In this document: piece by piece, positions 8,446 to 17,319 of the stretch
Layout of the letters: each line of letters opens with the position of its first letter
Numbering within the stretch: the first letter of the stretch is position 1
Assembly: GCA_963843755.1 (NCBI GenBank)
Contig: CAWJLS010000004.1
Coordinates: forward strand, 248,001-312,000
DNA length: 64,000 bases
Origin: CAWJLS01 sp963843755
GTDB taxonomy: Bacteria > Acidobacteriota > Thermoanaerobaculia > Multivoradales > DATKCC01
Direction of reading: 5' to 3'
Notes under the pieces: generated by a model
What the model was told of the DNA's origin: nothing
The model's database searches: none
The model's input: only the letters and a program-made list of their open reading frames with translations
Made by a program: the position numbers and the translations under genes

Positions 8446-8826
8446 TCAGAGATCGGCCAGGCGGAGGTCGGGGACGCGGTCGAAGTGCTTCCTGTTGCGG
8501 GTCAGGAGCGGGAGGCTACGGCTGACCGCGACGCCGGCGATGAGGTAGTCACCCATCCCGATAGGCTCTCCGGCCGCTTCGAGCTTCTGGCGAATGTCGG
8601 CCGCCGCGTGCGCGGCATCGAGATCGAACGGGATGACGCGCATTGGGGCGAGCAGGGCCGCGATCGCCTGGACCTGCTTGTCACTCCGTGCGCCGGAGCT
8701 CAGCTCGAACGCCGAGATCGTGGTCGTCGCCAGACCATCCTGGCGCAGGCCGTCGGCTACGCGCGTCCGGGCCGGGTCGCGTCCCTTGAGCGCGTCGATC
8801 AGAACGTCTGTGTCGACCAGGATCAC
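8446..8826 (-). CDS. vapC: VapC toxin (PIN-domain ribonuclease)
   Basis: 126 residues from a GTG that overlaps the stop of vapB (GTGA). The PIN-domain acidic residues are visible: D5 and D7 in ILVDTDVLIDALKG, E41 in ISAFELSSGA, and a C-terminal D in IGMGDYLIAG with another in TRNRKHFDRVPDL. Length and layout are typical of VapC, an Mg2+-dependent RNase that cleaves tRNA or rRNA and is held inactive by VapB. All catalytic acids are present, so the toxin should be functional. It is cotranscribed behind vapB. Confidence 0.92.
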   Translation of the reverse strand: MILVDTDVLIDALKGRDPARTRVADGLRQDGLATTTISAFELSSGARSDKQVQAIAALLAPMRVIPFDLDAAHAAADIRQKLEAAGEPIGMGDYLIAGVAVSRSLPLLTRNRKHFDRVPDLRLADL

Positions 8827-9062
8827 CGCCAGCTCCGCCGGAGCTCGCGTATCTCCTGCTCGAGCCGATCCGCTTCAGCCGGCTCGAAGCTCCCGAGGGC
8901 CGCCAACGCCCGGTCGACCTTCGCGGCTCGCTCCTCTTCGGCCCGAAAGTACTCCTCCAGCGCTTCCTGGACGATTGCAGAAAACCCCTTCTCGCCGCGC
9001 CGTGCCGCGAGCTCCAGGAGCTTGGCCCGGGTTCTGTCCGGGATCTCGATCGTGGTTCTCAT
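8823..9062 (-). CDS. vapB: VapB-type antitoxin (ribbon-helix-helix)
   Basis: 79 residues from the ATG at 9062, chosen because MRTTIEIPDRTRAKLLELAA is the canonical ribbon-helix-helix N-terminus of VapB/CopG-type antitoxins; longer upstream starts would add unrelated sequence. Residues 22-40 give the second helix, and the acidic, arginine-rich tail (AEADRLEQEIRELRRSW) is the likely toxin-wrapping segment. It is four-base coupled to vapC. Just upstream, 9080-9093 is a perfect 14-bp palindrome suited to autoregulation by a dimeric RHH protein. Confidence 0.9.
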   Translation of the reverse strand: MRTTIEIPDRTRAKLLELAARRGEKGFSAIVQEALEEYFRAEEERAAKVDRALAALGSFEPAEADRLEQEIRELRRSWR

Positions 9063-9079
9063 GCAAGAATCTTGACATG

Positions 9080-9093
9080 CATGCACGTGCATG
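9080..9093. promoter_or_regulatory. Perfect 14-bp palindrome, candidate VapB operator
   Basis: CATGCACGTGCATG reads the same on both strands and lies 18 bp upstream of the vapB start codon. VapB-type antitoxins autoregulate through palindromes in this position. Confidence 0.55.
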
Positions 9094-9270
9094 GCAAATG
9101 ACGAGTCTTCATGGCAGGTGGTCGCTTGTGCCGAGAGCTGGACGCAAACCAACCGTTCGGTGCCTGTCCCGTGACCATGGACGGTACGTCTAGCGTATGG
9201 CAAGCACCTCTATGGCCCTGGTCTGTTCACTTAGCATAGGAGCTGGCATCCGCAGTGGGGGAGTCTCGGT

Positions 9271-9558
9271 TCACAGCGGGACCGCTTCGCCCAGAACCTG
9301 GTTCCGCAGGTGCGGGGAGAGGGAGCGTTCGGTCACGATGTCCACGGGCCGGCCGAGAGCGGACGCGAGGTCCTGCTTGAGCTCCACCAGGTCCAGCAAG
9401 GACCGGCCGTCTTCGAGGGAGATCAGGAGATCCAGATCGCTCTCCGCGCCCGCGTCACTCCGGGCGATCGAGCCGAAGACACGGATATTGCGGGCGCCGT
9501 GTCGGGACGCAATCTCCTGGATCTGCTCGCATTGCTCGTCGATGAAGGCGGACGGCAT
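9271..9558 (-). CDS. MNT-family nucleotidyltransferase domain protein (MntA-like)
   Basis: 95 residues from ATG 9558. It shows the minimal nucleotidyltransferase core: IRVFGSIARSDAGAESDLDL, i.e. the G-S motif followed by DxD. Proteins of this size normally pair with a HEPN-domain RNase as an antitoxin that AMPylates or otherwise neutralises it. No HEPN gene is visible on either side: the 200 bp downstream up to vapB are non-coding, and upstream is ftsX on the same strand. It may therefore be orphaned. The location in a cluster of toxin-antitoxin genes supports a TA origin. Catalytic S and both Asp residues are intact. Confidence 0.8.
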   Translation of the reverse strand: MPSAFIDEQCEQIQEIASRHGARNIRVFGSIARSDAGAESDLDLLISLEDGRSLLDLVELKQDLASALGRPVDIVTERSLSPHLRNQVLGEAVPL

Positions 9559-9746
9559 GGCAAGACTCGAGCAGGTCGGCGCGTTGGTGATGGTGGCCTG
9601 GGCGGAGCCTCCCAGTTCGCGCGCCGTCGCACTATCTGGTGGGGCGCCGTCATCCCCGCACGGCTCTCGGCAGACGCCTCGGCTCTCGCTCGGCAGACTC
9701 CCCGCGGCCGTTCTCCGTATCGCTCGTCCTCGGCCTTTCGCTCCGC

Positions 9747-10699
9747 TCAGGCCTCGTCGAGCGGGGGCTCGCCCAGGTTCTCACCGCGCAACGAGATGAT
9801 GCCTCCGATCAGCCCACCCGCGGCCCCGAGCCCCGCCAGAAGGAGCAGCTCCTCGACGCTCGGCGGCTTCGCCAAGGCCAGCGAGCCGAGCAGGGCCCCC
9901 TCCATTCGCGCCGCCGCCACCTGAAACGCCACCCACAGCCCCCCGGCCGCTACCGTCCCGCCGAGAAGCCCCTGGATCAACCCCTCGGTGTAGAACGGCC
10001 CGCGAATGAAGAACTCGGTCGCACCGACCAGCCGCATGATCGTGATCTCCTCCTCGTAGAGGTAGGTCGTCAGGCGGATCACGCTGCCGATGGTGAACAC
10101 CGCCGCGCCGAGGAGGATGCCGCCGAGGGCGAGGCCGAGCCCCCGAACCACTGCCACCAACGCCCGGAGCTGGCTGATCCACTCCCGGTCGTCGTCGACC
10201 ATGGAGACGCCGGACGCCTGGTGGAGGGTCTCTTCCCACGCGGCGTAGCCCGGGGCGGAGGCCGCGTCGGGCGCCAGGGAGATCTCGACCGACGGTGGCA
10301 GTGCTTCGCTGTCACGCTCGAGCAGCCCCGCCAGCCCGGGAAAGATCTCCACGAAGCGCTTGCGGGCCTCGTCGGCGGAGACCAGGGTGGTGCCGCGGAC
10401 CCAGGGGTGGGTCGCGGCTTCTTTCGCCAGCACCTCCATGGCCTCGGTCTGATCGGTGGTACCGGAATCTTCGGTGGAGGACCCGGTGGAAGCCGGGGCC
10501 GGCTCGAAGTAGACCACCACCCGCACGTCCTGGCGGGCGCGCTCGGCGACCTGGGAGAGGTTGCCGCCTACCACCAGGAAGACGCCGCCGACGAACAGGC
10601 TGACTGCGATCGTCGCGACCGCGACCAGGCTCACCTTCCAGCTTCGCACGAGGCCGGTCGTCGCCTCGCGGAAGAAGTAGAGCAGTGCGCGGCGGAAGG

Positions 10700-10703
<4 letters not shown>
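9747..10703 (-). CDS. ftsX: Cell division protein FtsX
   Basis: 318 residues; a GTG start overlaps the end of ftsE by four bases. Layout is that of FtsX: cytoplasmic N-terminus, membrane helix at about 25-48, periplasmic domain of about 130 residues (with RVVVYFEPAPAS and SADEARKRFVEIFPG), then three helices around LGGILLGAAVFTIGSVIRL, the conserved EEEITIMRLVGATEFFIRGP and a C-terminal pair. FtsX with FtsE forms a type VII ABC complex that activates peptidoglycan hydrolases at the division septum. The periplasmic loop contains a low-complexity Ser/Thr/Glu stretch (about 80-100). Coupling with ftsE is the classic arrangement. Confidence 0.93.
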
Positions 10704-11521
<818 letters not shown>

Positions 11522-11617
11522 GGCGGGGAGGGGGGTCGGATCTCGTGGTTCGGGGGGGACGAAGGGACGACGGGCTCGGACAGGTTCGATACGGTCTCGG
11601 AGGCGGAGAGCTCGGGA

Positions 11618-13321
11618 TCAGTGGGAAAGCGCCGGCTCCGTGCGGCGGGCGTCCAGGGCACGGTCGAGGAGCTCGCGCACCCGGTGCGGCTCGGCGCGCC
11701 CCGCGGAGCGGGCCATCACCCGGCCGACGAAGAACTCGGCGAGGCCGGTCTTGCCGTCCAGGTACCGGGCCACCTTGTCCGGGTGCGCGGCCAGGACTTC
11801 CTCTACCCAAGTGCCGAGCCGCGCCGGATCGTCCACGCGCTCGAGCTCGAGACGTGTCAACGCCGCCGCCGGGGCCTCGTCGGCGCCCCAGGTCGCGGCC
11901 AGCACCTCCTTGGCCGCCGAGTGGGACACCCGGCCGCCGAGCACCAGGTCGACCAGGGCGGCCAGGTGCCGGGCGGGGAGCAGGCCTTCGAGCGCCTCAG
12001 GGGGCTGCCCCAGCCTGCCGAGAACCTCGGACCGGAGCCAGGCGGCGATCGCCCGAGGCCGGGAACCGGTGGCGTCGCCGGGAGACTCCCCGGGCCGGTG
12101 CCCGCGCTCTCCGGTCTCCCGCGGGGCGGCCGGCTCCGTACCGAGCGCCCGCTCCAGGTAGTCCGCCAGGGCCCGGCTCTCGGTCAGCACGACCGCGTCG
12201 GCGAGCGGCAGGCCGTGGGCGGCGACCAGGCGTGCCCGCCGCCGCCAGGGCAGCTCCGGCAGTGCGGCGGCGAGCGCCGCCCGGCGGTCGGCGGACACCT
12301 CGAGCGGCGGCAGATCCGGCTCCGGGAAGTAGCGGTAGTCGGCGCTCGCCTCCTTGTCGCGCAGGGGATGGGTCGTTCCGGTCGCGGCGTCGAAGCCCCG
12401 GGTCTCCGCCACCACCTGCCCGCCGTCAGCCAGCACCTCCGCCTGGCGCGCGGCCTCGTAGGCCAGGGCCTGGGCGACGTGGCGGAAGGAGTTGAGGTTC
12501 TTGACCTCGACCTTGGTGCCGAGCCCGGCCGGGGACGACGGGCCGCCGCGCGGGCGCAGAGACAGGTTGGCGTCGCACCGCAGGCTCCCTTCCTCCATCG
12601 AGCCGTCGCTCACCCCGAGCCAGCGGAGCAGGTGTCGCAGCGTCCGGAGCAGCTCCCGGGCCTCCTCCGGCGAGCGGAGCTCCGGGCGGGTGACGATCTC
12701 GACCAGCGGCACGCCGCACCGGTTGAAGTCGATGAGCGTCGCCGGCTCGTCCGATGCGCCGTGCGGCGGACCGGGGTCGTGGATCAGCTTGCCGGCGTCC
12801 TCCTCCAGGTGGAGCCGGGCCAGCCCGATCGTCCGCGGCGGCCTCGGGGCGGCGTCGCCGGGCCCGTCCGCCCTGGCTGGGACCGGGGTCGCCGCCGGGG
12901 CGAGGGGGATCGCGCCGCCGGTGGCCAGCGGGTGGTCGAGCTGGGTGATCTGGTAGCCCTTGGGCAGGTCCGGGTAGACGTAGCTCTTGCGGTCGAAGGC
13001 CGAGCGTTCGTGGACCGTGGCGCCGAGCGCCAGGGCGAGGGTGACGGCGAGGTCGACGGCGCGGCGGTTGGGCACCGGCAGGGCGCCGGGGTAGCCGAGG
13101 CAGACGGGGCAGGTCCGGGTGTTGGCCGGGGCGCCGTAGCGGTAGGCGCAGCGGCAGAACATCTTGGTGCGGGTGGCGAGCTGGACGTGGATTTCGAGGC
13201 CGATCACCGGGATGACCGGTCCGAAGCGGGCGTCTGACCCGTGGACCAAATGATCCTCGCCCAGCGGTCCGCCGCGGGCCGGGGCGCCGCTGGTTGGAGA
13301 CTCGGACCGGCCTGGGGGCAT
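11618..13321 (-). CDS. gatB: Asp/Glu-tRNA(Asn/Gln) amidotransferase subunit B
   Basis: 567 residues. The GatB signature VIGLEIHVQL is followed by TKMFCRCAYRYGAP (zinc-binding Cys region), NTRTCPVCLGYPGALPVPN, FDRKSYVYPDLPKGYQITQ and SMEEGSLRCDANLSLRP; the C-terminal YqeY-like helical tail is present. GatB binds tRNA in the GatCAB complex that converts Glu-tRNA(Gln) or Asp-tRNA(Asn). It is longer than the usual 480 residues because of an N-terminal extension before VIPVIG and Pro/Ala-rich insertions (around residues 145-170 and in the tail region near EPAAPRETGE). A start nearer the conserved core is possible. gatA and gatC are not in the window. Confidence 0.93.
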   Translation of the reverse strand: MPPGRSESPTSGAPARGGPLGEDHLVHGSDARFGPVIPVIGLEIHVQLATRTKMFCRCAYRYGAPANTRTCPVCLGYPGALPVPNRRAVDLAVTLALALGATVHERSAFDRKSYVYPDLPKGYQITQLDHPLATGGAIPLAPAATPVPARADGPGDAAPRPPRTIGLARLHLEEDAGKLIHDPGPPHGASDEPATLIDFNRCGVPLVEIVTRPELRSPEEARELLRTLRHLLRWLGVSDGSMEEGSLRCDANLSLRPRGGPSSPAGLGTKVEVKNLNSFRHVAQALAYEAARQAEVLADGGQVVAETRGFDAATGTTHPLRDKEASADYRYFPEPDLPPLEVSADRRAALAAALPELPWRRRARLVAAHGLPLADAVVLTESRALADYLERALGTEPAAPRETGERGHRPGESPGDATGSRPRAIAAWLRSEVLGRLGQPPEALEGLLPARHLAALVDLVLGGRVSHSAAKEVLAATWGADEAPAAALTRLELERVDDPARLGTWVEEVLAAHPDKVARYLDGKTGLAEFFVGRVMARSAGRAEPHRVRELLDRALDARRTEPALSH

Positions 13322-14183
13322 GACCGGTCGAGTCTAACGCAGGGGCGGGGGCGGGGAGTCCTTCGGCTGGGGGTCTGCCGGGAGCGTCCGGGAGAGAGGG
13401 GCTCGAAGGGGACGGCGGGAGAACTGGAGGGCTGGGGGGCAAACTCCCGCCTCGTTGGCGTCCCCGTCGGACTGGCCTGGCTGCTCGAGGGACATTGCGG
13501 ACGCGGCCGCCAGCGCCCCTTGACGCCCCTCTCTCTCGGACGCTCCTCGTGCGGACCGTTCGTCTCCCCGCCCCCGGTTGACAGGGTGGTGGGAGGTTTC
13601 GTCTCCTGCTTTCCCTCTGGCCGGAGCTCGGAATGATGGGATGAGATGGGAGTGGGGTGGCACTTCTCGCATCTCTGGTTGGTGGTATTCGCCTTCTTCG
13701 GCCCCGGTTCGGGCTAGGAACTGTGGGGAGAAGGCCGGGGACCGGTAGTCCCGCACCGTTGGTCGGGACCTCGCGACTTGTGCGTGCCCGCATCGTCGGT
13801 ACCCCTGATCCGGACTGCGGGAGATCAGTGACCGCAGGCCGAACCCTCCGGCTCCGTTCCGCTGCCTCGTCCGATCCTCAGGTGGCCACGAAACGAAGGC
13901 TCACCGGAGGTCGTCCATTCCCACCGTTTCCACCAGGAGGACGCCGACCGAGGGGGGGGCAGGCGGTTGTCGGGGGAGCGGGTGGGGAGGCGACCGCGGA
14001 GGGCGTTGAGGAGCGCGCCCGCGAGGTCGTTGGAGCTACCGGTGAGGCCCGGCGCGCTCCGAACCGAGCCGCGCGGTAGGCTCCCAACCCTCCAGTTCGC
14101 GCGGCGTCCCGGAGGCGGCGCCTCCCCGCCCGCTCCCGGCGAACCCCTCCTACAACGCGTCGTGCCCTCCTCCCGCCCTCGCC
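13322..14183. other. 862-bp non-coding stretch
   Basis: Between gatB and the carboxyltransferase gene, both on the reverse strand. Open frames here encode only arginine/proline-rich low-complexity translations without domains, start signals or codon patterns like the neighbours. I saw no tRNA-like T-loop and no intrinsic terminator with a U tract; a short GGAGGC/GCCTCC inverted repeat lies near 14121-14135. It may contain the gatB promoter and leader. Confidence 0.5.
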
Positions 14184-15788
14184 CTACAGCGGCAGGTTCC
14201 CGTGCTTTTTCGGCGGCAGCTTCTGGCGCTTGCCGGCGAGCTGCCTGAGCGCGCGGACGATCTGGGGGCGGGTCTCGCGGGGCTCGATGATGCCGTCCAG
14301 GAAGCCGAGCTCGGCCGCGATGTACGGGTTCGAGAACCGCTCCCGGTACTCGGAGACCTTCTTCTCGCGCACCGCCTCCGCCCGGTCGCCGGCCTCTTTG
14401 AGGTCGCGCCGGTACAGGATGTTGACGGCGCCTTCCGGGCCCATGACGGCGATCTCGGCGGTCGGGTAGGCCAGGTTCACGTCGGTGCGGATGTGCTTCG
14501 AAGCCATGACGCAGTAGGCGCCGCCGTACGCCTTGCGGGTGATGACCGTGATCTTGGGCACGGTCGCCTCGGCGAACGCGTAGAGGAGCTTGGCGCCGTG
14601 CTTGATGATGCCGCCGAACTCCTGCTGGGTGCCGGGGAGGAAGCCCGGCACGTCCTCGAAGGTGACCAGCGGGATGTTGAACGCGTCGCAGAAGCGGACG
14701 AAGCGGGCGCCCTTGAGCGAGGCGTCGATGTCGAGCACGCCGGCGAGGTACGCCGGCTGGTTGGCGACGACGCCGACGCTCTTGCCGCCGAAGCGGGCGA
14801 AGCCGACGACGAGGTTCTTGGCGTAGGCGCCGTGGATCTCGAAGAAGTCGCCGTCGTCGACGACCGCCTCGATGAGCTGCTTGATGTCGTACGGCTTGTT
14901 GGGGTCGGCCGGGATCAGCTCGTCCAGGCGCTCCTCCTGGCGGTCCGGCGGATCGTCGGTGGGGCGATCGGGCGGGTCGTCCAGGTTGTTCGAGGGCAGG
15001 TAGCCGAGCAGCTTGCGGATCGCCGCCAGGCAGGCGGCGTCGTTGGGCACGGTGACGTGGCAGACGCCGCTCTTGGCGCTGTGGGTCGCCGCCCCGCCCA
15101 GCTCCTCTTTGGTCACCTCCTCGTGGGTGACCGTCTTGATCACGTCCGGGCCGGTGACGAACATGTAGCTGGTCTGCTCGACCATGAAGATGAAGTCGGT
15201 GATCGCCGGCGAGTAGACGGCGCCGCCGGCACACGGTCCGAGGATGGCGCTGATCTGGGGGACGACGCCGGAGGCCAGGGTGTTGCGCAGGAAGATGTCG
15301 GCGTAGCCGCCGAGGGAGGCGACCCCCTCCTGGATCCGCGCGCCGCCGGAGTCGTTGAGGCCGATGAGCGGCGCGCCGTTCTCCATCGCCAGGTCCATGA
15401 GCTTGACGATCTTGCGCGCGTTGGTCTCCGAGAGCGACCCGCCGAAGACGGTGAAGTCCTGGGCGAAGACGTAGACCAGGCGGCCGTCGATGGTGCCGTA
15501 GCCCGCGACCACGCCGTCGCCCGGGATGGTCTTCTCGTCCATGCCGAAGTGCCGGCACCGATGGGTGACGAGGGCGTCGAGCTCGACGAACGAGCCGGGG
15601 TCGAGCAGCAGGTCGGTGCGCTCGCGGGCGGTCAGCTTGCCGGCCTCGTGCTGGCGGGCGATACGCTCGGGGCCGCCGCCCTGGCGGGCCGCTTCACGGC
15701 GCCGCTCGAGCTCGTGCAGCTTCTCCTCGCGGCGGCTCGGCTTCCTGGTCGCGGCAGGGGACGAGGTGGTGCTGGTGGGGTCGCTCAT
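14184..15788 (-). CDS. pccB: Acyl-CoA (propionyl-CoA type) carboxylase, carboxyltransferase subunit
   Basis: 534 residues from ATG 15788, with GGAGGAGG about 11 bases upstream. The N-terminal half carries GDGVVAGYGTIDGRLVYVFA and QDFTVFGGSLSE, then SGGARIQEGVASLGGYADIF; the C-terminal half has FVDVPGFLPG-like EDVPGFLPGTQQEFGGII and KAYGGAYCVMASKH. These are the two crotonase-fold halves of the PccB/MmdA family, which carries carboxyl groups from biotin to propionyl-, acetyl- or methylmalonyl-CoA. The hinge between halves has a small tandem insertion (DDPPDRPTDDPPDR). Biotin carboxylase and carrier subunits are encoded about 43 kb away at 58472-60600. Acetyl- versus propionyl-CoA preference cannot be decided by eye. 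Confidence 0.92.
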   Translation of the reverse strand: MSDPTSTTSSPAATRKPSRREEKLHELERRREAARQGGGPERIARQHEAGKLTARERTDLLLDPGSFVELDALVTHRCRHFGMDEKTIPGDGVVAGYGTIDGRLVYVFAQDFTVFGGSLSETNARKIVKLMDLAMENGAPLIGLNDSGGARIQEGVASLGGYADIFLRNTLASGVVPQISAILGPCAGGAVYSPAITDFIFMVEQTSYMFVTGPDVIKTVTHEEVTKEELGGAATHSAKSGVCHVTVPNDAACLAAIRKLLGYLPSNNLDDPPDRPTDDPPDRQEERLDELIPADPNKPYDIKQLIEAVVDDGDFFEIHGAYAKNLVVGFARFGGKSVGVVANQPAYLAGVLDIDASLKGARFVRFCDAFNIPLVTFEDVPGFLPGTQQEFGGIIKHGAKLLYAFAEATVPKITVITRKAYGGAYCVMASKHIRTDVNLAYPTAEIAVMGPEGAVNILYRRDLKEAGDRAEAVREKKVSEYRERFSNPYIAAELGFLDGIIEPRETRPQIVRALRQLAGKRQKLPPKKHGNLPL

Positions 15789-15915
15789 GGTGGGGTCATC
15801 CTCCTCCTCGTGGGTGCTGCGCAAGTGTCTCACAGACCGTCGCCAAGGGCGGCCGACGATCGGGCTCCAGGGGCGGCGCGCGCGGCGCTCCGGCACCGGC
15901 CCGGGGAGCCTATGC

Positions 15916-17319
15916 ATGTGGGAGAATTCGTTTCCCGTGGCTCTCGAATCCCTCGACACCTCCGCCGTCGCCCGCACGCTCTCCCAGGTCGCCGATCGCC
16001 CGGACGATCTCGCCGACGCCTACTTCGAACGGATCGAGGAGGTGGAGCTGCCGCCCGAAGGGGAGGCTCCCGGCTTTCGGGTACGCCGGGAGGAGGGGTT
16101 CGCCGTGCGCCTGGTCCGGGGACCGGAGACCTGGTTGGCGGCCCGGGACGGGATCACCCCGGCGGATCTGGCCGACGCGGTGCGCCAGGTGGCGCGGGCC
16201 CTGCCGCCGGCGGCCTATCCGGAGCCGGCGGTCGAGGTCGGACCGTGGCCGCAAGCGCCCGGGCCGGCGGAGCTGGCCGACGTCCCCCTGGCGGTCTCCC
16301 GCGCGATCCGGGCGCGTCACGCCGCATTTCCCCTGCGCCTGGGGGTCCGCCGCCACCGGCGCGAGATCCAGGTGGTGGGGTCGACCGTGGTGCCGAAGGA
16401 GGAACGGGAGAGCTTCCTGAGCCTCGCCGGGGAGCTGCCGTGGGGGCGGTGGGGGATGCTCGCACCCGATCCGTCCGCAGACGCGCCTCCCGCGGGCGAG
16501 GCGGACCTCGGGCGTTCGCGCCGCCGGATGGACGCGGCGGTCAAGGCCCTGGCGGAGACCGCGGCCGACGCCCTGGTCGAACGCTTCCGGTGCCGCCAGG
16601 CGCCGGCGCCGGCGGCCCGGCGCTGCGCCGTCGTCCTCGGGCCCCACGCCGCGGCGGTCTTCCTTCACGAGGCGGTCGCCCACGCCCTGGAGGTCGACAC
16701 CCTGGGCCTGGTCGGGCGGCCCGAGGGAGCCCTCGGCCTGGCCATGGGGCCGGAGATCCTGAGCGTGCTCGACGACCCGTCGACGGCGCCCGCCTCGGTG
16801 CGCCGCGCCACCGACGACGAGGGCGCGCCGGTGGTCCGGCGCTGGCTGCTGCGCCAGGGGGTGGTCGAGCAGCCCCTGGCCGACCGTCTCTGGGCCCGGA
16901 TCTCGGACGCCTTCGAGCCCGGCGCCGGCCGCCGGGCGAGCCGCCACGAGCCACCCGGTCCCCGCTCCACCCATCTCGAGCTGGTGCCGGGCGAGGCCTC
17001 CGAGGAAGACCTGCTCACCGGGGCGGACGGCGGCCTGTGGGTCGCGGAAGCCGACCGTGGACGTCTCGACCCCCTGACCGGCCGGTTCGTCCTCGAGGTG
17101 CCCTGCGCCCGCCGCATCCGCTCCGGTGGCAAGGCCGACCCGATCGGCCGCTTCGCCCTGGTCGGCACGGTGGCGGAGCTGGTCGAGCGGGTGGCGGCGG
17201 TGGGCCGTGACGCGGTCTTCGCCGGCGCCGGTTGGTGCGCCAAGGGCGGCCGCCGGCTGCCGGTCTGGGCGACGGCGCCGGGGCTGTTGCTGGACGGCGT
17301 CGAGGTGCGGCCGTGCTGA
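15916..17319 (+). CDS. tldD: TldD-like metalloprotease
   Basis: 467 residues from ATG 15916 (GGGGAG seven bases upstream). The region VFLHEAVAHALEVDTLGLVG corresponds to the HExxxH zinc motif of TldD (usually HEAVGHGLEGD), and SRRRMDAAVKALAETAADAL to the preceding conserved helix. The C-terminal DPLTGRFVLEVPCARRIRSG fits the fold's end. TldD and TldE form a heterodimeric peptidase that degrades unfolded peptides and matures some RiPPs. The motif has A for the usual G and H-A-L for H-G-L, so the sequence is divergent, but both His and the Glu remain. The gene overlaps the next by seven bases. No precursor peptide was seen nearby. Confidence 0.85.
   Translation: MWENSFPVALESLDTSAVARTLSQVADRPDDLADAYFERIEEVELPPEGEAPGFRVRREEGFAVRLVRGPETWLAARDGITPADLADAVRQVARALPPAAYPEPAVEVGPWPQAPGPAELADVPLAVSRAIRARHAAFPLRLGVRRHRREIQVVGSTVVPKEERESFLSLAGELPWGRWGMLAPDPSADAPPAGEADLGRSRRRMDAAVKALAETAADALVERFRCRQAPAPAARRCAVVLGPHAAAVFLHEAVAHALEVDTLGLVGRPEGALGLAMGPEILSVLDDPSTAPASVRRATDDEGAPVVRRWLLRQGVVEQPLADRLWARISDAFEPGAGRRASRHEPPGPRSTHLELVPGEASEEDLLTGADGGLWVAEADRGRLDPLTGRFVLEVPCARRIRSGGKADPIGRFALVGTVAELVERVAAVGRDAVFAGAGWCAKGGRRLPVWATAPGLLLDGVEVRPC

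Noticed and set aside
13690..13730. A T-loop-like GGTTCGGGCT suggesting a tRNA
   Set aside because: The conserved A after the CG is missing and no acceptor, D or anticodon stems can be drawn around it.
13825..14087. Possible short genes in the gap between gatB and the carboxyltransferase
   Set aside because: Translations are Pro/Ser/Arg-rich low complexity, and no ribosome-binding site or conserved pattern is visible.
14202..17210. A 1002-codon open frame on the forward strand
   Set aside because: It runs antisense through the carboxyltransferase gene and then in the wrong frame through the TldD-like gene. Both real genes have clear family motifs.
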